Shown: piece after piece, positions 5,562-5,637 of the stretch
How positions within the stretch are numbered: the first letter of the stretch is position 1
How the letters are laid out: every line of letters begins with the position of its first letter
Notes under the pieces: generated by a model
The model's input: the letters and a program-made list of their open reading frames with translations, nothing else
Databases searched by the model: none
Told to the model about the DNA's origin: nothing
Assembly: GCA_900758315.1 (NCBI GenBank)
Contig: CAAERF010000565.1
Coordinates: 1-5,637, forward strand
Reading direction: 5' to 3'
Length of the DNA: 5,637 nucleotides
Source: an uncultured Oscillospiraceae bacterium
GTDB lineage: Bacteria; Bacillota; Clostridia; Oscillospirales; Oscillospiraceae
Position numbers and translations under genes: made by a program

Positions 5562-5580
5562 ACCACTGGTTACCACTGGT
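5561..5580. repeat. Exact 10-bp tandem duplication
   Basis: TACCACTGGT is present twice back to back (5561-5570 and 5571-5580) with no mismatch. Ten is not a multiple of three, so the duplication shifts any frame crossing it. It sits at the 5' edge of the low-complexity minus-strand fragment. Confidence 0.9.
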
Positions 5581-5604
5581 CACGACTGGCCAAGGTAACA
5601 GCAA

Positions 5605-5632
5605 AACCGGCCCTCCAACTGGAAAGCCGGTT
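5605..5632 (-). terminator. Terminator-like hairpin at the right edge (minus strand)
   Basis: AACCGGC (5605-5611) and GCCGGTT (5626-5632) form a perfect 7-bp stem, with an inner TCC/GGA pair around AACT. Read on the minus strand the stem is followed by TTTTGCTG (the As at 5603-5606 complemented), a short U-run. It may end a minus-strand gene lying beyond the window. The U-run is short, so function is uncertain. Confidence 0.45.
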
Positions 5633-5637
5633 ACTTC

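Larger units (their letters stand above)
5388..5576 (-). pseudogene. Low-complexity Asp/Pro/Glu- and Glu/Lys-rich coding-like fragment
   Basis: A 62-codon frame from a GTG at 5576 reads VTSGTDPDPEPDPEPD, then EKECEKECEREKEK, then a short basic segment ending at TAA. The acidic-proline run followed by EK repeats resembles the hydrophilic linkers or tails of phage and plasmid replication-initiation proteins in clostridia; this is recollection, not a search result. There is no ribosome binding site, and an in-frame TGA lies one codon before the GTG. Removing one unit of the 10-bp duplication at 5561-5580 would join the frame to an open one running to the right edge of the window, so this may be the frameshifted end of a longer gene. 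It may equally be non-coding. Confidence 0.25.

Noticed and set aside
5406..5637. Plus-strand frame from ATG 5406 open to the window end, with a hydrophobic stretch
   Set aside because: It is the reverse of the codon-phased D/P/E and E/K repeats, which forces Phe, Leu, Ile and Arg residues. No ribosome binding site precedes it. It cannot be wholly excluded because it runs off the window.

Overview
The window looks like chromosome from a GC-rich gut Firmicute, most likely the Oscillospiraceae (Flavonifractor/Intestinimonas-like). This is inferred from strong GGAGG-type ribosome binding sites, codons rich in C and G at third positions, AT-rich intergenic stretches and the gene families present. 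No taxon-specific marker is present, so this stays an inference.

Positions 3831 down to 54, minus strand: a compact four-gene operon. In transcription order it encodes a YheO/DauR-type transcriptional regulator (PAS-like domain plus C-terminal HTH), a PepV-like M20 metallo-dipeptidase, an aspartate/glutamate racemase-family protein, and an MBL-fold metallo-hydrolase. The junctions are a 26-nt overlap, a 4-nt ATGA overlap and a 22-nt gap, each with a good ribosome binding site. A TTGACA/extended -10 promoter lies just upstream of the regulator, with a dyad next to its -35 that could be an autoregulatory operator. DauR-type regulators are known to control D-amino-acid catabolism, PepV-type enzymes accept dipeptides with N-terminal D-Ala or beta-Ala, and the third gene is racemase-like. 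The operon therefore reads as a small-peptide/D-amino-acid salvage module. The racemase has Ala where one of its two catalytic residues is expected.

Positions 3921-4365: an AT-rich divergent intergenic region. Its right half holds an extended -10 promoter and a roughly 165-nt leader. The leader has a long imperfect hairpin, a second GC-rich hairpin with two competing 5' arms, and a 10-codon, strongly aromatic upstream ORF.

Positions 4366-5250, plus strand: one radical SAM protein of 294 aa with a CxxxCxxC cluster motif and no recognised substrate, closed by a good intrinsic terminator. It appears to be monocistronic and uses C-ending codons heavily.

Positions 5294-5637: no convincing intact gene. 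On the minus strand there is a low-complexity, coding-like fragment (Asp/Pro/Glu then Glu/Lys repeats). An exact 10-bp tandem duplication sits at its 5' edge and shifts its frame, and a terminator-like hairpin lies at the right edge of the window. No tRNA, rRNA, CRISPR, transposase or IS was seen.
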